Positions 50,169 to 63,590 of a stretch of DNA of 64,000 nucleotides are shown piece by piece. The position numbers and the translations under genes are program-made. Position 1 is the first letter of the stretch; every line of letters starts with the position of its first letter. The DNA is taken from NCBI RefSeq assembly GCF_037975245.1, contig NC_092576.1, forward strand, positions 33,582,611-33,646,610, in the 5' to 3' direction. Origin of the DNA: Apostichopus japonicus (lineage: Eukaryota; Echinodermata; Holothuroidea; Aspidochirotida; Stichopodidae). Below the pieces are notes generated by a model that was not told where the DNA came from, ran no database searches, and worked only from the letters and a program-made list of their open reading frames with translations.

Positions 50169-51039
50169 GGGTGGGCACACCATTGATAACAACAAAGCAA
50201 AAACTACAATATCTGGTCGATTTTGTTTTGATTATTACACCATTTTATTTATTCAATATTACACCATAAATGAATCAATAATACTCCCTTTTCCCTTATT
50301 ACCTGTATTTGTACGATAATTAGTATGAAAATTCCGACTATATTAAAAAAAAGTACATTTGATACAAATAATAATGAAAACAATATGAAACTTATAACTA
50401 GGGTAAAGTAATATTAAAAGAATGCGGATTAGTTATACCAGGAAAGCAAAAGTTACGATCACTGGTGACATTTGGTAAACAAACCATTTTTATTTTTCTA
50501 TCGTTGTTTTCTTTCTCAGAACTATGTTATTAAAATACAGCATATAATATAATAAAATGTATTTGGAATGTTTGCATGATGACATCACTAACAATGCTGT
50601 TGCCAGATTCTTTCGCATTAACAAACACTATATCTACGATATATAAAGATATTTTGTTGACCTAAATATATATTTCACAAATTGGTCTTAGCGAAAAACG
50701 TAGTATTGTTTAGGAGATGATCTATCGGTAAAGGAGAGTCGAGAACAGACACAGAGTGATCGTACATGTTAAATTATGTACAGTAAGAATTGGAAATTAT
50801 ATGTTGAATATCCAAGATATGTCGCTTCCTATCAAACGTTAAACTTGTCAATATTTATTCATCGATTAAGAATATTTGCATCTTTCAAACTGCGGACAAC
50901 ATCGATGTTATTGAATGTGTTGAAAAACGCTTCATACGTATTCATTGTACATGACAAACAATTAACTATGAATGGTAACGTTGATTTAGTAATTAAAGTA
51001 CACCATATATAATTTAGGGACTGTCAACAAAATGTACTG
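49096..51039. other. Block Z, unique spacer between X copy 2 and Y copy 2
   Basis: About 1.94 kb, present once. It contains the (AT)n tract at 49993-50165. No gene seen. Confidence 0.7.
49993..50165. repeat. (AT)n microsatellite with GT/AC interruptions
   Basis: About 170 bp with internal TATGTATATG and TACATATAGA variants. Confidence 0.97.
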
Positions 51040-51198
51040 AAAATGCATAAGACAATATATAAAATGTACAAGTAGTCTAATTGCCTGATATGTTTTTCCT
51101 TTTTTCTCACAAGGACACTGAACACAGGGAGGAGGAACGTCACGTAAACGCAAATGACATATGTGGTCTTGTATTTATGGGTTCACCTATTCAATGCT
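51040..51198. repeat. Block Y, copy 2
   Basis: Direct repeat of 48449-48607. Confidence 0.95.
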
Positions 51199-54100
51199 AA
51201 TGTAAACAATTGTAATAAGTGAAACAGTCTACGTCATAGTGTGCACATACATAATAAATATTCAAGATTTATCAAAACTCCAAATGTGTATATCTTGAAA
51301 ACGAATATATGTTGGATGAGAAAATGACACACCCACACACAACAACAAACTGCCTAGGTGTCCGTAGTTTCAAAAGAAGAAAAAAGTCTAAGGTGATACT
51401 AAACTAATCAAGTACACATGATACATAGAAAATGAAAGCCTTATTATCATTACAGGAAAATTGGTTATTCATTTTTTTTTTTTAAATTATCTTGATAATT
51501 TTGTTTTAATTGTTGAAAAAGAATGTTATCCAAAAGTTTAATAATACTCGTTAGATTTACAATTTACAATTAGGCTCGTGGAAAAATATTTTTGCAGTAG
51601 GTTAAATACATTACCCTTTTTCTGAGCTGACATAGTCATGATCATTCGAAGGTATAAAGACATGTTATAGGTGACTTTCTGAATAAAACCAGCATGTTCT
51701 ACTTTTATTTGCTATTTAAATTTCATCATACGTTATATGCACAACATAAGGAAATGCTCTCTAGTCGTAAATTTAGCCTAAACTAACACGATTTAAACCT
51801 GGATGACTGTTGGTTCTGAATATAATGTTATGGAAGTTTGTTTTTGTATTTGTCAATATCGTTGTAGGATTGTTCAAATCTAGTTTATTAAAGAAATATA
51901 ATGTTTAATAAAGTAAAAAAGGAACAAATAGTAATATAATGGACATTATTCTATGGGGCTGCTAGGAACGGGTAACTGCAAGGAATGAAGCCTTTGAAAC
52001 TATGAGAGTTGCTTCCTGTAACCTTACAGAAAAATGTTTACAGATAAGTAAAATTGTAAAAGCTCTTTCATAGCGCATACAAATTATCAACTCAAGAATC
52101 TTCACTCAATTTATCTGGATGTATCACACTTTAGTAGTTTTAATCTTAAAGGCAAACTAATCATCAATGTTGTTGACTAAGCCAATCTCTCCTAAATATT
52201 ATTTATACCGAGTGGTAGTTTAATCATTTCATTCAATTTCGTCTATACAAGCTTACAATAAAAATGTAGAATAGTATAAACAGGACACTACAAAAACAAA
52301 GGAAAGTTAATCGAGATAGCGAACATATGAAAAATAACAAAAGTGAAAATAAAGTAGAGAAGAAAAAAAAAGGTGCAAAGCGATATTTCTGGTTGTATTG
52401 TTCCCTTAACAATGTACCCAATTAGCAAGAGTTTTACAATCAACTTAACGATCGCTTCCGATGCATATTCATTGACACTCTTGATTACATCATCGGAGAT
52501 AATTATATATCAAGTATCAATACCCGGATGTTATACCATCATAATTAACGCTTTATTAAGTCACTTTGTTTATTCACTTTGTTTCAGTAGCTAGTCTCGC
52601 CTTCTGCCATTCTGTATCTCTGCAGAGAAATAACAATAATATCATCACAAACTGATGAAACAGCTTAAATATAAAACAAGGTACACTTCAGATAAGATGT
52701 TATAAAATCGCTTCAAAGAGAGATCCCAAGCAAATTAATTGCACTCTTGTATTTTTTATGGTGAAATGTTTGTAAATCAAATAAGATGTGTGCCAAATTG
52801 ACTTTTGTCGTCACAGAACAAAGACAACAGAAAAAAACACCACATCCTTATTCACTCCTATCCTTGCCCTCGACATTCTCATTACCAGAATCAAATATAC
52901 AACAAAAACAAATATCCGTAGCAAAACCCTCCGAAACACCACAAATCAATCGACAGTAGTGTTTAATGAAATCAAGAAATAATATACCAGGGAATATTCT
53001 TCTTAACACCCAGTGTGATTTATGGTTATTAATGATGTCGAAATATCCACAATAGTGTCATACAGTTGGTTATCCTCAACTTTGTAAATTCAATATATCC
53101 TCTATTGAGCCAGCGCCATAAGTGTTCCAGGATTGTTTATTTTATAATACCAACCATGAAGTCACGTTCTTTCTTCTGGTGTAACCAGATAACAATATGT
53201 ATAATGACTATTTTAAATAAAGGTTTAACACATATTAATTATCATAAAACGACACATGATAGCATTATGGGTATAAAAATGCACTTACCCAAAGCGTGTC
53301 CGAAAATTTCTCACCTGGATAAAAGATGCACATGACACATTCAATTACTGATCATTTTCTCATGTTAACGAATATCGCACTGATAAAAAACTTACGGGAT
53401 CGTATAAACGTTAAATCAATAATAAACATTTTTATTACTTTGTGTATTTAAACTTAGAGTTAGAAAGGTTGTTGATAAATAGTCACATTCTTTTATTAAT
53501 AAAGATAAAGTGTATAGTCGCAGTAGTTGTACAACTGTTATATATTAAATCATACTATGTGTACGCCCAAGACCATGCCAAGTGTCGATACTGCGAGAAA
53601 CAAATAAAATATGTAATTTCAAATATAATGTTCAATTGAAACGATTACTTGGAATGTGTTTTTCCAAGCAAGAGCACCATGTGCCTTTGCTAACAATATA
53701 TTTCAGTGCGAATTATTGTTCAGAATGATATGTGTAGGGGTTCGTGTCTGTGTGTAGTAAGTGGCTGGGTGGGGACAGTAAAAATATGTCTGCCTTCTTC
53801 ATCATTACAATGATACTCACAATCGGAATCAAAATACAGACAACAGAAAGATGTATGTATAGCTAGGACAGGGACAAATTAATATGGAAGCCACTTTCTT
53901 GCGTATGTTTGACGCTTCTATGACCGCTGGTTGTTTATAGGGATGGCTTTGGCGGGTTTTGAAGCATTTCGTTACACACGCAAGTAAGCTGCTTTTCAGT
54001 TGGTGTTTATATATGTCGGTGTGCTTTTAAACTATTTATCGTAAACAAGCATCCATTATATGAGTTAGGCAGCTTTGGACACAACCCTCTATTAATTTCT

Positions 54101-55900
54101 TGTACCTCCATGTCCACAAGACTCTCACTATTTCTGTTTTTACATCAAGCTTTATGCGTTAATTTTGCGGCATATTATACTCGTATTCATATATTACCAT
54201 AGCGTACAATCGCGACTACTGTGATTATTTATTTCTGGTATAGTGCAATATTTAATGGGCAGCGTTTGTCGTAAAAAAAAAGAGAAACACCATTGTTGCA
54301 AGTTGGCCTATTGGCCGGTCCTTTTAATTTGTGGTAGGTTTTTTTACCAATGGTTTTTAATAATATTAATAATGATGACGACAACGACGATGATAATGAT
54401 AAAGCTTTGTTTCTGATTTAGAATGTCGTAAATTGATGACGAGCCCCCACATCTTTAAATGTAAGATTTCCCCGACAACTATCAGTGATGCTATCCCATC
54501 CCCATAGTGACGCTCCTGGTGATACAGTTAAAATATTACTCAAATATCAAGAGCAACAACAAAAATAACAAAAGTAATTTAGTAATTACATAAGTATTGA
54601 TGTTATACTGATAAATATTAAAGAATGAAGAAAGGTGTCTAATTTCATGAGGCAAGAACGTTTTGTTACGTTCCAATATCTATTTTTTTTTAATATTTAA
54701 AATGTTCGGTGCTTTATGAAGACAATATTCACCGAAAAGGAAATCGTGCAAATGTGTTAATGACAGAAGACCCTTCAATAATTGATGTTGACTATGAATT
54801 GTATTTAAAGCTTCAAAAAGATTTAAAGGGATTAAAGACTCGTGTATAAAGGAAACGTCTGTGGCCGGTAATCTGACCAAATTCGAACGAGGTGTAACAG
54901 CACTGTTAGATACCACTATCGATCCCCGTAAATACAACAATGTATACAACAGTACTAGTTGCAGAACGCATAACATAACTAAATACTGTATTGCAACTAG
55001 CAGCTTACTGGGCGTGTTATATCGCAAATCACAGTTTTATTGAACAAAATTGTTGAATGTTTCTGCAATTGCACGTCAGATGATCTCTACCGTACCTATC
55101 CTGACGTTCTATTTATACACCGAGCGAAGTAATACTTGGTTAGTACTACAAATTTACGGCGTAATTATGTTACGACGTTAAATGAATGTGTGCCGAGAGA
55201 TTGGCTTCGGTCAGCTTGCGAGTCTATAAGCCTCCATGGCTTCTTTCGCGAGTTCCTGCTTGCGGGAAGATCACATATACATACATACATACATACAATT
55301 ACACACATATCTTGCTAGTTCGTAATTAGGCACTAGTGTACAGTCAATACACACAGTTACGGTTAATACACCCGACACAGTGTACATAGCATAGATGGAC
55401 AGGTCCAGCTAAAGACAACAAGGTGTCAGTAGCTCTAAATTCAAGTTTGTGACGTTGTAAATTCAACTTCTTCGGACTGACTTAGGTAACACCTGAATCT
55501 ATTAGGGATGGCCGGAGGGAAATTGAAGGGTTTCATAAAAGTAGGGGAGATGTCATGGGTTTATTAAACCCGAGTTTCATCTGGTGGGTCGTCTTCGAAA
55601 TTAACAGTCAAATGGTGCATCCCGAGGCATATTTGCGCTATAAATATGGTCATTATAAGTAATTACATGCAAAAGGTTGTGCTTGTGCTATTAATATTTT
55701 GTAGCAGATAAACGCCCAGAGCGCGAGGGCGTGGTCTACCCTCGTAGTAGACTTTTAATACTTCCCTAGCAGTAGCAATTTCAGCATATTGTATTATTAT
55801 AATGCTTGTAACTTAACTTCTCACAAAACACTTTCAATCATCACATATCATGAATATCGCGCTGAACCATCACATTATCAGTAATCATCACGTCCCATCC
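51199..55900. other. Non-coding stretch, nothing firm
   Basis: Short open frames only, none with a domain or splice support. A B-box-like TCGTTCGAATTTGG on the minus strand near 54880-54900 may be a tRNA-derived repeat. A (CATA)n run lies at 55272-55294. Confidence 0.45.
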
Positions 55901-55904
55901 TCTG

Positions 55905-57330
55905 TTCTAAGTTAAAGCTTAATACAACTTAGACTGACACACACACACGGATAGGAGCTCAGACAAACGGGATGTTATAATGCTTAATATATGTTTTTGA
56001 CCATCATGCAAAAGCGCCCTCTAAAATATGTGACAAAGCAATGACACGAATAGCTACGATGATCAGTTTCAATATTATTGAGGATATCATATTATTAGTT
56101 TATCAACAACGTATATTCACACATTGTGTCAATGTCAGTTTTAAACTGTGAAGTTATTTATTTCATATATCTTATTTCTTTTATTGATTCAACTTATCTT
56201 TTCATTTTCCATTTTCGTAAACTTTTATTCTGATTTCGAATGAAATTTGTTTGTCTTATCGTTCTACAGTATTAAAGGATATTTTACTAATTTGAAATCT
56301 GCTTAGAGTTAAATGTTCCATTTTTTATATATTTTAATTGTCTGCTGGAATGTCCGCCCATGTTCTACATTGGTGCTCCGAGGATCATGTTTGACTCATA
56401 AAACTTCGTTGCACATCGTTCTCTTCCCACGAAACACATATCTACATAATTGCGAATCTTTCTCAGTCTATTTTGGGTACTTATTGAGGAGTGTGTACTA
56501 AAATTACCATATTCTTATGACAGGTCATATTCACACAACACCACAATAACATTAATGAGACCAATCTAATAGACCATATAATGGACCAATACACACACAT
56601 AGCTAGTTGTGAACCAGTTCCAATAAACATAATCAGTCATCCGGATATGAATATATAAATGATTTATTGTTTCTTTACAAAGTATAGTTGAAAGTTTGTA
56701 TTTTGTTGATCAGTCAAGTGTTTGCTTTTTGCTTTTCTTTTTGTGGGGGTGGGGTTATGAATTCCAATTTTCCTACTTTGATTAATGGAAGACTATTTTC
56801 TATAGTTTATCTTTATCGTTTCTCTAACGCTTATCTCTGATATCAGCAGACTGTGGCCAATGTAAAACAGATTACTACATATAATGCAGGTACTATCATC
56901 CGTGTTACACATGCGTAGACTTAACAAAACATTTCCGATCATGTTATTTTGAACTCAAAATAGCTTTAAAGTTGAACGACGATAGGTTTCTGACGCATCT
57001 CTATATAGAAGATATGTTGATACCTGTCCTAAATTTTATCTGTATTTGCAAAAGCCACATTGATGATATAGAAGTTCCCATTATACACCGATCCTTTAGA
57101 TATTGTTACTGTACGCATGCTGAAATAAATTTCTACAAACTGTTTATGTTATAACAATACATTTACTTTCTAGTCAGGTCAAACCATCGATTATGAGTGT
57201 AATACACTACCCATCAACCTACCGTATCATTATACTCTGTATCTGTTATCTCCTGTCTAGTAAAAAGGCGCTGTAGCTAAAGGAAGAGAAACGATGATCA
57301 GGCCAATAAACATATGACGTCATAAATATC
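55905..57330. repeat. Diverged repeat, inverted relative to 45005-46200
   Basis: See the partner at 45005-46200. The anchors AAGCGCCCTCTAAAATATGTGAC (near 56007) and CTGTTATCTCCTGTCTAGTA (near 57244) are the clearest. Confidence 0.5.
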
Positions 57331-57648
57331 ACCGCGACAGTGGTAAGTCGAATCATGAAATACTTCTTTACAGTAAAAAAAAAAAAATGAGTAAATACTC
57401 AACGAGGATAAAACAATAAAAAGATGAACATTATTCGTTACTCATTAAGTTTATCTTTCATATGAGGAGATCAGCATGAAAGATATCATCAATAAAAGCA
57501 AATATTTTAAATAAAGTTTTATTTCATAAGGAACGACAACATTTTTCAATCAATGCGCATGTTTTTTTCCATTTGTCTTATTTAAGTTGATTGTATACAT
57601 GAAACATATTGGTAGATATATACTCACCCACATACTCACACACATCAA

Positions 57649-57724
57649 TATATATATATATGTATATATATATATATGTATATGTATATGTAGCCTATAT
57701 ATATATATGTATATGTATATGTAG

Positions 57725-57778
<54 letters not shown>

Positions 57779-57795
57779 TAATTATAATTATATAT
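57649..57795. repeat. Compound (AT)n microsatellite
   Basis: AT tract with a duplicated TGTATATGTATATGTAGCC segment near its start. Confidence 0.95.
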
Positions 57796-60700
57796 CTACC
57801 AAAATGTCCTTGTTTTCCGGAATAATAGCTAGTAGTTTCTCCGTACTTCGGTATTTTTTTTTTCTCGGAGAGAGAAGGTTGGGAGGGGTCGAGAATCATA
57901 CAATATTCATTTGTTAGACAAGCCCTACCAAATTGTATGGCTATTCACATTCCATTGGCTGTAACCAGTGACATAGACAATCGCGGTGAGCAGCGGTAAA
58001 TTTCCACCCCCCCCCCCCCACAGAAGTAATCGTTGGTTAAACGGGTAAAAGAAGCAAATTATATTTCTTGAACACCTCGGACCTGGGCAAATCTAAATGC
58101 CGGGTGTTTGTGATCGATAGTGTATATTATATTTTATTTATATTGGCTATGACGATGATTTACTTTATTAGCGTAGTGCCATGTTTTTTGTCCTTGCTAC
58201 TTATCTATTTCATTACAAAAAATGCCATGGGCCGTTCCTACTATCAATTCCTTAAACTATTTTTTTCTTTCTAATCACTACTGCCTCGCCATATCTTTAT
58301 AGTTATTCGGCATTCCTTAACAGTCGACCTAATGTGCCAGGTTCGTCTGGGGAACGTGTTTAAGAAACAACTTTTTAAATAACTAAATTTTAATTGTTGA
58401 ATAAGCAATGCCACCAATCATATGCCTTTAAACTTTAATACAAATAAAGTGCTGTCTTGTTGGTACATTTTAATATCATATCAATCCGTAAGGTTGGTGT
58501 TATGAGCTCACTTTTATTATTAGATAGGAAGTTCAAGTAGAGCTAATTTTTTGAATGTGCCAGACCCAGATGATTGTTGGTAATATACTCAAATCCACGT
58601 GGACCTTAGAAATACCGTTTGCTAATATAACATGTTTTCATCCGTTGCGGTGGGTGGATCTGCCCGCGATGAGGAGGAGGTCCCTACCAGACCCCGCCCC
58701 CTTCCGCTCCGCGCTCTGCGATCACCGAAAATATTTTATAGCGGAGAGACATATATTAATATACCTTTTCTTACCAATCTCATTTGTTTAAAGTTCTGAC
58801 AAGGTGTAACAACGAGGAACCTGACCATATATATATATATTGAAATACAATGACTCAAATGATCACCAAAGAAAATATCAAAAAAAGTGTAGTCTAGGAG
58901 ATTGTCATAGCACAAATGTACATTGCAGTGAAGTATAAATACATTACTACAGTAAACATCATAATCCGCAATGACATATGTATAGCTTTATTACTTGACA
59001 TTGATAGTTCATTGAACTTTAATACTGCATCGATAAAAGAAGAAATAAACCACGTCATACTCACCATCCATCGACCAGATTTAAGGTTGAGTTCTAACCT
59101 GTCTGACCAGTCGTGGTCGCTCCACCACGAGACTAGAATTGAGAAGAACGATGTGCAAAATAGCATTAAATAAAAGTACAGTTTCGGATCACTCACATCC
59201 GAACATGAAAGGTCGAGTATAGTTTTATATGTGCCTAGCTTTATGAATGTGTAATTCAGTGTATTGAAGTATTATGCTTAAGATGTCAAAATGCTACAAA
59301 AGTATCAGTTAATTGCATACATTACATATTGGTTACCTTTATGGGTACTAAATTTACATTTAATATTTTCTTGTTTATTAAACGGGGCCTCACTAAATAT
59401 ACAAATATCCACAAATTGTGTATAATATAGTCGGAATATGTCGTACCTTACAAGATCAGTTAATTGAATATTTATTGTGGAGGTAATCGCACGAGTGTTT
59501 ACAGTTGTCTACAATACACATTATTCTGCAGTTACTTTGTTGTACGATTGGAATGCTAAAATAAATGATCATGAAGCTAATAAGATATCCGATGCGATAA
59601 TGTGAGAATGGAGTGAACAACTTAAAAGAAAACAGAACAAATCCATTGGATTTAAAGAAGCAAGAGTTAGAGCGCCCTCTCCATCTGTCCTTTATGAGCT
59701 CAATCGATATATCTTCGCTATCTTCCCTTGGCTGATTTACGGACGGACATTTGTTCCAAAACTATACAAATTGATAGCGTTATGTTCAATGTGACATCAG
59801 CATATCGTAAACGAAATCGCCATGTTTAAAATTAAATCCACATGTACAAGCTTAAATCATTGTACTGAATATTGCTTTTGATATGATGATTTTTTTCGGA
59901 TATACTGATGTCGTTTCGTTACCGCGATCTCAATTTGGACATGACGATTTGAGCTTTGACAGCCTTGTTTTGAAACATATGGCACTCTGTACTATTTTCT
60001 TTACTAAATGATACATCACATGTTGTATTAATATATTTTGATTGACTTTATGTTATGGTAAGTCTCTATATGTATGAGTGGGAGTGGGTATGATGTTAAG
60101 TCGGGACCGGCGACTTCTTCGGGTGACCAGTTACGCATAAACCAAACAACTAATTATTATGCAATAAACATGAACTACAAGAAACAACTCTTATTAAAGA
60201 AACACTAATGTTTCTTATGTCAATTGTTGTAAAGAATCGTTAAAGCTATATATAACATTCACTGAACTATTTTTTTTTTTATATCGATCATAACTGAACC
60301 CCTAACCACTCCCCCACCCCTCCCTCTTTCTCCCTAGACTCGATATAAATCGGAAGGAAAGCAAACAATGCATGATTCGATTCCTGACATTTGATTACAA
60401 GGTAAAATTAAACGTAAAACTACGTTATATCTAGAACCAGCAGTAGGTGAGATGAGAACATATTGAATTTGATGAGAAAGTTGAGGGATTGATATCAGGA
60501 ATACATTGCCTGAAATACGCTAGTATACCCACGCACAATTACGTCATTACTACATCATATTGCAGAATCGACTACTCCTTGCAAACCAACTTAAATTGAT
60601 CCATTTGAGTATATTTTCTATTATTTTGGTGCACTGCCCTCTTCCCGACCTCCAAGATAAATCCTGAGAGTTCGACTATCGGGTACTTTCTAGAAAAAAA

Positions 60701-62479
60701 ACGTCTATGTATTTACGCAGTAAACAAAGACTATGTAATGGACCGCAAACTGCCAATATAAAACAACATTATTTTATTTTGCGAACATTACTCCTAACGA
60801 ATAATAAAACAAAAAGAAAAACGTCAGTTGTAATCGATCTGTACAACTATTCCGGTAATCTTAATAAAGTTGCGGCTATTCGAAATTCCCAACGGATTCT
60901 CGTTTAACGGCGTTACACGATGATTTTATGGGAGCCGGGGTGCGTTCAATCTCGCTAACAAAGATAACGGTTGGGTATAACGTTGGCTCACAAAGTAAAC
61001 AGCATCAACAAGTACCTTCGCGCACTGATACGACACTTCAGGAGTGATCAAATTTGCAACAACATTAAGAAGACTTACTCGGTCTTACCATGGTAGTTTA
61101 TGTTTGGATTCACCTAGTTATACAATTTACAGTAGATGTAATACGAGTCGAGATCTAGTTGTATATCTGGGCTTATTTTAAAATAGTAATGGATGGAGAC
61201 TTCATGTCAAATTTTTGAATTGCAGCTTGATACTGGTCGAACCCGGGGATTTGAACCCTTACAGACTCCAGGGTTTAACGTGGACCTCCAAATTAACTGT
61301 CAGCTTAAATATACTACGAATCAAATAGGACTATAGGAACATACTTATCATCTCCATTTCACAATTTAAAGCGTGTATGTACCATATGTTCGATATTAGT
61401 ATTGCTTGGAAAACGTCATTTCGTTTCATCTGGGAGAGATTTGAATATAAAGATATTTATTATTTGTGTTGTCTTATTCATTAAATATTTTAAGTTGCTG
61501 CTTTGCCAATATAACTATGTTTGACATTGTAAGGCAATATGAGAGATAATGTAAGGCAATGAAAGGTGTTTTTGCTTCACATATTTGCTTCGCATATTTC
61601 AGAATACCATCGTGGGATTATTTTCCATTTAATAATCTAATTGTTTTGTGATGGAAACCTACAACAAAATGATTTGTACGTTAAAACGAAAATATCAACC
61701 TTTGAGAAAAACAAATAACGGTGGAAGACATTTTTGGTCAATGTGTATGGAAAATACAAAGAAAGTTTAATAATGAATGTAACTGAAATTGTTAGTTAAA
61801 CAGTAGACTGTCGATTTTGTTAGAAAGTAAAACTCATTAGTAACAAGAAAGATATACTGGTTTTACGATAATATAATACATTGGGTGACAAGAAGCCTTA
61901 TGAGTGAAAATATGTACTTTGTTGTGTGAAATTAAAATTAGTTAATATAAATTTCATCTATAGTGTGTAAAGTTTCTTCATTAGTAACCACTAAGTTGCA
62001 TCATAAACCAAGTAAGGGGAAAAAAATTAAAGAAAAGAAAATCAACTAAATAAAAGAAGAATATGTGAAAGGGGAGAACCACTGGTATTTTCGCTGTCAG
62101 ATGGTCTACAAAGCGACATTTAAACACAGGTTACGCGCAGAGGAGGTGCCTTGTGTGAAACTTGTGGACATTTTGTAGTATTGTTAAAACCGCTGGCACC
62201 AAAATTACGTTAGTTCATTTATAACGTCCGGATGCGTGTAGTTTGAACAGGGAGTTGTTATGGAAAACTCCCTGGTTTGAAAATACGGGCGATATATTTC
62301 TCATTGACCCGCTACCGTGTACATTACATGACTTTTTTTAGTTTTAACTTTTTGTAAAATCTAACCCTACTGTTTCGATTAATTTATTTACCAATTTAAG
62401 GACGATCTCAGATTAGATTTGCTGCTTAAAAAGGGTAATTTCATATTTGTGATTATTTATTGATAAATTATTTTACAAA
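57796..62479. other. Non-coding stretch, nothing firm
   Basis: Poly-C near 58008-58020. An inverted CAGATGGAGAGGGCGCTC copy lies at 59669-59686. A B-box-like GGTTCAAATCC on the minus strand near 61250 may be a tRNA-derived fragment. A hairpin CAGGGAGTT/AACTCCCTG lies at 62248-62274. No gene supported. Confidence 0.45.
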
Positions 62480-62730
62480 GGGTTCCCGGACAATTCCCTC
62501 ATGGACTATTTCTCCCGGACTATTACCCCCCGGACGAATCCCCCTAGGACAATTCCCACCCGGACAATTCCCAACCCTGACATTTTCCCCCCGGACAATT
62601 CCCACCCGGACAAATGCCAACCCTGACAATTGCCCCCCGGACAATTCCCACTCCGGACAATTCCCACCCATGACAATTGCCCCGGATAATTTCCCCCGGA
62701 AAATTTCCCCCTGGACAATCCCCTTCCTCG
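62480..62730. repeat. CCGGACAATTCCCAC minisatellite
   Basis: About a dozen units of 17-20 bp with variants such as CCCTGACAATTGCCCC. It is strongly C-rich on the plus strand. The three long minus-strand frames over it are by-products of the repeat. Confidence 0.92.
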
Positions 62731-62959
62731 GAAATTTCGACGATTGATTGACAGCCGATGTAGGCGTCGTTAAGACTATTATTCCAGTAAAATTGGTGGT
62801 GTGCAACAGGAGATTTCAGTTTTGGTTTCGATGACAACCGTAACTTATGCATTCATGCGGGCGGAGAGTGTGTGTATGTGTGTACGCGTGTGCGTTGGGG
62901 GCTTGTAGATACGATATCTCAAGAAGGGAAGCTTTGACAAATCTAATATTGGTGTATAT

Positions 62960-63590
62960 GAGTAACACATTTGGCCACGCCCCTCAAAAATATTAATGAG
63001 ATGCAGTAGGGTTCTAACCTACACATGCACCCACACCTCCCACCAATGCCACCAAAATAAGTTTGAACAAAATCGGACAGAGGGTTGCCGAGATAGTAGC
63101 ATTTAAATAAATTGTTCGAAGCCCCGCCCAGTCATGAATTTTAATGGAACCACAAACAATAGGGACCACCTACTCACTATTCCCAAGTATGGGAATAAGA
63201 TCAAACTTTGCGTCATTGACTTAGCGTGATTACGAGCAATTTTCAACGAAATTACATTGGCTCCGCCCCTCGTGAATATCAACGAGATGCGATAAGGTAT
63301 TAACATACGCATGTACCCCACCTCCTACCAATGCTACCAAACAAGTTTGAACAAACCATCCATTTGGTTGCCGAGATACGGAGTCCGTCCACTTTTTAAT
63401 ATATATTAATGAGATTGGGACCATCTACTCATTATAGGTAACCTACCCACCAATGATGAGACCGATCGGATCTGCATCGTTCAGTTATCGTGATTACAAG
63501 CCGGCGTCACAGACAGACACACGCACACACACATGCGTGAATGCATGTATTCCTGTTGCCTCTGGCAAGGCATAAAAAAGATTCAATTAA
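62960..63590. repeat. 280-bp satellite, two diverged units
   Basis: CGCCCCTCAAAAATATTAATGAG (62978) recurs as CGCCCCTCGTGAATATCAACGAG (63265). GGTTGCCGAGATA recurs at 63085 and 63366, and GGACCAYCTACTCA at 63162 and 63418. A CA-rich tail CACAGACAGACACACGC lies at 63507-63530. Confidence 0.8.

Noticed and set aside
54857-54925. tRNA-derived sequence on the minus strand
   Set aside because: TTCGAAT loop-like sequence but no consistent cloverleaf. Left as a possible SINE fragment.
61235-61310. tRNA on the minus strand
   Set aside because: A B box (GGTTCAAATCC) is present but no acceptor or D arm could be folded. At best a fragment.
62468-62852. Minus-strand Gly/Cys/Trp repetitive protein
   Set aside because: By-product of the CCGGACAATT minisatellite; three frames are open at once.
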